A stretch of DNA of 64,000 nucleotides from Buxus sempervirens (taxonomy: Eukaryota > Streptophyta > Magnoliopsida > Buxales > Buxaceae): contig OX387187.1 in NCBI GenBank assembly GCA_947561395.2, positions 27,509,829 through 27,573,828 of the forward strand, written 5' to 3'. The notes beneath the pieces were generated by a model. It was not told the origin of the DNA. It saw only the letters and a program-made list of their open reading frames with translations, and did no database searches. A program made the translations under genes and the position numbers. The stretch's first letter is position 1; every line of letters starts with the position of its first letter. Shown piece by piece: positions 63,101 through 64,000 of the stretch.

Positions 63101-63338
63101 GTTCATTCAGCCTCTCAATCTCTGCTTCTCGTAAAGACCCAAGGAACAAACGTTTTGTTAACTGCCACAAGATGCACATGATGACCAGACCCATGTTAAG
63201 CAGAAGCACCAAACTAATCTTAGAGGTTGATAGATAAACCATGGCCGGGTAGAATTGGCGTCTACTATTAAATGCATGATAAACAACTGCAAGTGCTCCA
63301 ACAAAACTAAGCCCCGCATACGTTTGCAACCTCATCAT
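39545..63338 (-). CDS. HRD1: HRD1 E3 ubiquitin ligase (ERAD), multi-pass membrane RING-H2 protein
   Basis: HRD1 ubiquitinates misfolded proteins leaving the ER, with SEL1L/HRD3 and DER1 partners, and sits in the ER membrane. Seven minus-strand coding exons join in phase: 63338-62806, 54528-54352, 51233-51084, 50764-50556, 45051-44910, 42663-42384, 39709-39545 (551 codons plus TAG). Residues 1-250 contain the membrane segments and signatures such as LREAEIERLNEQSWRE, KRVEYIETTPSVP and YVFYVSDMLMEGQWERK. A RING-H2 finger spans about 292-329 (CIIC; CGHLFHVHC; CPTC). The C-terminal half is a low-complexity cytosolic tail with a poly-Ala run and Ser-rich end. Intron 4 has a GC donor (AAG|GCAAG). 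Introns reach 8.3 kb and hold LINE fragments. The gene looks complete and functional. Confidence 0.96.
40740..42105 (+). mobile_element. Degraded L1-type LINE fragment in HRD1 intron 6
   Basis: Plus-strand pieces read NSALLGKWLSWLAEEKGSL, then a W.P.P-like linker, then VPSKVKAFMWMVFLN and a zf-RVT-like stretch (CMKLNATSPNVFVCC). This is the order of the reverse-transcriptase C-terminal region of plant L1 elements. Frames are interrupted repeatedly. An A-rich tail ends near 42105. It is antisense to HRD1 and clearly old. Confidence 0.7.
43024..43171. mobile_element. 148 bp fold-back (MITE-like) element in HRD1 intron 5
   Basis: The arms GGACTGTATCATCTACAGC and its complement GCTGTAGGTGATACAGTCC are near perfect, and pairing continues inward to GTGGGGCCCAC/GTGGGCCCCAC around a 14-base loop. 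Almost the whole element can fold into one hairpin. No clean target duplication was found, so the superfamily is open. Such hairpins in transcribed introns can be small-RNA sources. Confidence 0.78.
45052..47733. other. HRD1 intron 4, 3' part, no element resolved
   Basis: AT-rich intron sequence downstream (in gene direction) of the two LINE copies. No gene, clear element ends or repeats that I can support. Confidence 0.4.
47734..49381 (-). mobile_element. 5'-truncated L1-type LINE with target duplication, HRD1 intron 4
   Basis: Minus-strand frames run in LINE order: FPISYLGIPLGAAYKKST and WKNCTLSKGGKFTLIKSVY (RT end), NFLWEGVGGEAKYHLVAW and GGLGLRPLSLLNRALLQKW, then the zf-RVT region (FLWTAAFDKILIVDHLKHRG; VSHLLLHCKGTARLW). 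The body is 47751-49364, bounded by a 17-base duplication starting ATCAAACCTCATC (47734-47750 and 49365-49381, one mismatch), with a T-rich tail beside the left copy. Frames are broken at a few places. It lies in the same orientation as HRD1. Confidence 0.87.
49510..50142 (+). mobile_element. Short L1-type LINE 3' copy with target duplication, HRD1 intron 4
   Basis: A plus-strand open frame of 155 codons (49530-49997) is a zf-RVT domain: FFMWVAARDKALTLNNLNNRG, CIMCKDEEEDVDHLLVHC, then AAIVWVIWVERNQRIF. It ends in an A-rich tail. A direct repeat ATATTATGAAA lies at 49510-49520 and 50132-50142, marking a strongly 5'-truncated insertion. The unbroken frame suggests it is younger than the neighbouring LINE. 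It is antisense to HRD1. Confidence 0.85.
51840..52840 (-). mobile_element. L1-type LINE 3' fragment in HRD1 intron 2
   Basis: Minus-strand frames 52816-52361 and 52317-51991 read CDILKWGDHSTQWDFHLCRS, RILWKWDRFGQFSVKSDF, then VPSKVAFFIWTESLNKILT and AAIMWVLWGERNGRIARG, the zf-RVT end of a plant L1. A T-rich stretch near 51846-51876 is the reverse complement of its A-rich tail. The frame is interrupted around 52320-52360. I could not find a target duplication. Confidence 0.8.
52841..54351. other. HRD1 intron 2, remainder, no element resolved
   Basis: AT-rich intron sequence. Short open frames only; nothing recognised. Confidence 0.4.
54780..55501 (+). mobile_element. LINE 3' fragment with RNase H region in HRD1 intron 1
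   Basis: Plus-strand pieces read NSAGVGGEFRNHFLEIIPAF and NSIRTELISCLTGLF, then ILELNSSFIQVPRSENALAD followed by KLAKTGA. These are successive RNase H motifs of a plant L1-type element. About 290 bases of 3' UTR follow, ending AATAAAGCATCATTTATCAA with a short A-rich tail at about 55501. Frames are disrupted between the motifs. It is antisense to HRD1. Confidence 0.7.
55556..56450 (+). repeat. Long direct repeat, copy 1, HRD1 intron 1
   Basis: It starts CGTCTTCACGTCCACATGT and matches 59768-60870 in the same order for about 900 bases: ...AGATATAAG, TAAGATTCCTTAACGA, a CT-rich TCTCTCT part, CTTTTGGAGCT, CTTTCATTTGTGTTTAA, and TCTCATTATTGA near the end. Divergence and small gaps are plentiful, so the pair is old. 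It may be two insertions of one family or the repeats of one larger element; the ends are not clear enough to decide. Confidence 0.7.
56504..56646. repeat. 39 bp tandem pair plus long palindrome
   Basis: AGTCTCAATCAAC...GGCCGATACCA occurs twice in tandem (about 56504-56580). Just after it, 56610-56646 is a near-perfect palindrome with arms GTTCTTGGC/GCCAAGAAC and GACTC/GAGTC. The surrounding CGATAC motifs are also arranged as inverted pairs. Origin unknown. Confidence 0.65.
57130..57191 (+). repeat. CT dinucleotide microsatellite
   Basis: About 30 uninterrupted CT units inside a wider pyrimidine-rich tract. Being pure and long, it is likely length-variable between individuals. On the HRD1 transcript strand it is a GA tract. 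Confidence 0.95.
58240..58850 (+). repeat. Degenerate AT-rich tandem repeat
   Basis: Phrases of the type TTTTAGAAATA, CATTTGTACAAATT, TTAGAAATTKCC and TTAGGATTTTG recur in the same order about every 90-130 bases. The copies are strongly decayed. It forms the middle of the LTR-like fragment. Confidence 0.6.
59540..59767 (-). other. Coding-like stretch upstream of repeat copy 2
   Basis: On the minus strand 59782-59549 reads MDVKTEAALTFLATSLGREV then AKDSIFGIFVMKAWREEV, and a further stretch near 59520-59430 reads LGKFAQLLSAFHERDNCV. This looks like gene-derived sequence, and its last part overlaps the direct repeat. I do not recognise the protein, and stops separate the pieces. It may be a captured or processed gene relic inside intron 1. 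Confidence 0.3.
59768..60870 (+). repeat. Long direct repeat, copy 2, HRD1 intron 1
   Basis: Partner of 55556-56450. Compared with copy 1 it holds about 240 extra bases at about 59920-60158, which include GTTTGGTT and AACCAAAC motifs on opposite strands and may be a small MITE, though its ends are not clear. The distance between the two copies is about 4.2 kb. Confidence 0.65.
60871..62805. other. HRD1 intron 1, 5' part, no element resolved
   Basis: Short disrupted open frames, such as 61471-61683 and 61939-62199, have no recognisable motif. I see no element ends or RNA gene. Confidence 0.4.
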
Positions 63339-64000
63339 TTCCTGTTAATCATGTTATCGAACACCATTCAATTCAAAAATAAAACACAACAAATCAGTTC
63401 CAACTCTCTCTATTTACAATGAACAGTAATTTCAACGCAAGATCAACTTAGATGCGATACGAGAAATTAACTGACACAAAAATTTTCATCTTTCTCAGGT
63501 GCGAACGTAAAAGAAATCAAAAGAAAAATATGTGAAGAAACTCTCAAAAGAACTTGAAATCGCATAAAAATTTCAGAAATTAAAATACAACATACGTTAA
63601 AATTTCCCAAAATATTTAAAGAAAAATAAATGGTATTATGAAAAGTTCAGATGAATTTGAACGCACACATTAACAAGGCAAGATTCAAAGAAATTTAAAA
63701 TTAAAAAAAAAACCAAAAAATTTAAAGAACATAATAATGTGTAGAAATCGTGCATTTCAACTACGCGATATTTACTACCACCGGGGAAATTAGATATTTT
63801 CTAAAGGATAAATTTTTAAAGACAAAATCGGAATGCAAACAAATTGCTTCGAATTACCAAAAACCAAGATACGAAAATTTACCAAAATTTCTTCAAATTA
63901 CAACGTATAAGATCTCTTCTCCGACACAAAGCCCAAACGGAGGATCTATCAAGAAAAGAACCCCCGGAGACTACACAATTCAAACCGTTAACGAATCGAA
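63339..64000 (-). promoter_or_regulatory. HRD1 5' leader and upstream region
   Basis: The HRD1 start codon is at 63338-63336. Immediately upstream (in gene direction) is AT-rich, intron-like sequence. Near the right edge (about 63900-64000) is less AT-biased sequence that could be a first non-coding exon followed by a 5' UTR intron, common for plant HRD1. The promoter is probably beyond the window. Conserved ER-stress elements were not identified. Confidence 0.35.

Noticed and set aside
1-64000. CRISPR arrays, operons, rRNA or tRNA genes
   Set aside because: None seen. The repeats lack the regular spacer structure of CRISPR, and no tRNA cloverleaf or rRNA signature was noticed. A dedicated tRNA scan was not possible.

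Overview
The window is nuclear DNA of a flowering plant, most likely a eudicot. The evidence is plant-type introns, plant gene families (HRD1 with plant-style exons, a DUF4220/DUF594 protein), L1-type LINEs, Mutator-like elements (MULEs), Helitrons and long Ty3/gypsy-like solo LTRs. The spacer DNA is AT-rich.

1-23690: one very large MULE, cut by the left window edge. A near-identical inverted repeat joins bases 1-149 to 22755-22903, and the right terminal inverted repeat (TIR) runs to about 23690. In order it carries: an apparently intact two-exon MuDR-type transposase (3004-5332, +); an apparently intact eight-exon gene fusing an HMG box to the plant-mobile-domain-like region usually found in front of Ulp1 proteases (5793-7634, +); DNA-level fragments of two host genes, an alpha/beta hydrolase (about 8205-8413) and a CIPK kinase (9013-9087); a small tandem GRF zinc-finger gene (11019-11659, -); a 1.2 kb higher-order minisatellite; and a decayed Ulp1 (C48) protease gene (16426-21597, -) whose catalytic exons are still in frame. 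Two solo LTRs sit inside it (13227-16188 and 17831-20227), the second at a splice acceptor of the Ulp1 gene. The layout resembles Kaonashi-type MULEs with Ulp1 cargo, but with extra HMG and GRF modules.

23691-38900: a host-type DUF4220/DUF594 membrane-protein gene (24109-26355, -), then gene-poor repeat-rich DNA. This holds a 100 bp MITE with 9 bp target duplications, a partial LTR, a duplicated segment whose second copy is the empty site for a small Helitron and a 518 bp MITE, a LINE tail, and a solo LTR (33835-36711). Four LTRs carry different short palindrome arrays at the same place, upstream of the TATA box.

38900-64000: one gene, the ER ubiquitin ligase HRD1, on the minus strand. Seven coding exons (551 codons) spread over 24 kb. 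The introns hold at least five truncated L1 LINEs, fold-back elements, a 0.9-1.1 kb direct-repeat pair, a CT microsatellite and an LTR-like stretch. One intron uses a GC-AG splice pair.

The strongest candidate for something undescribed is the giant MULE, above all its intact HMG-box/plant-mobile-domain gene next to an intact transposase.
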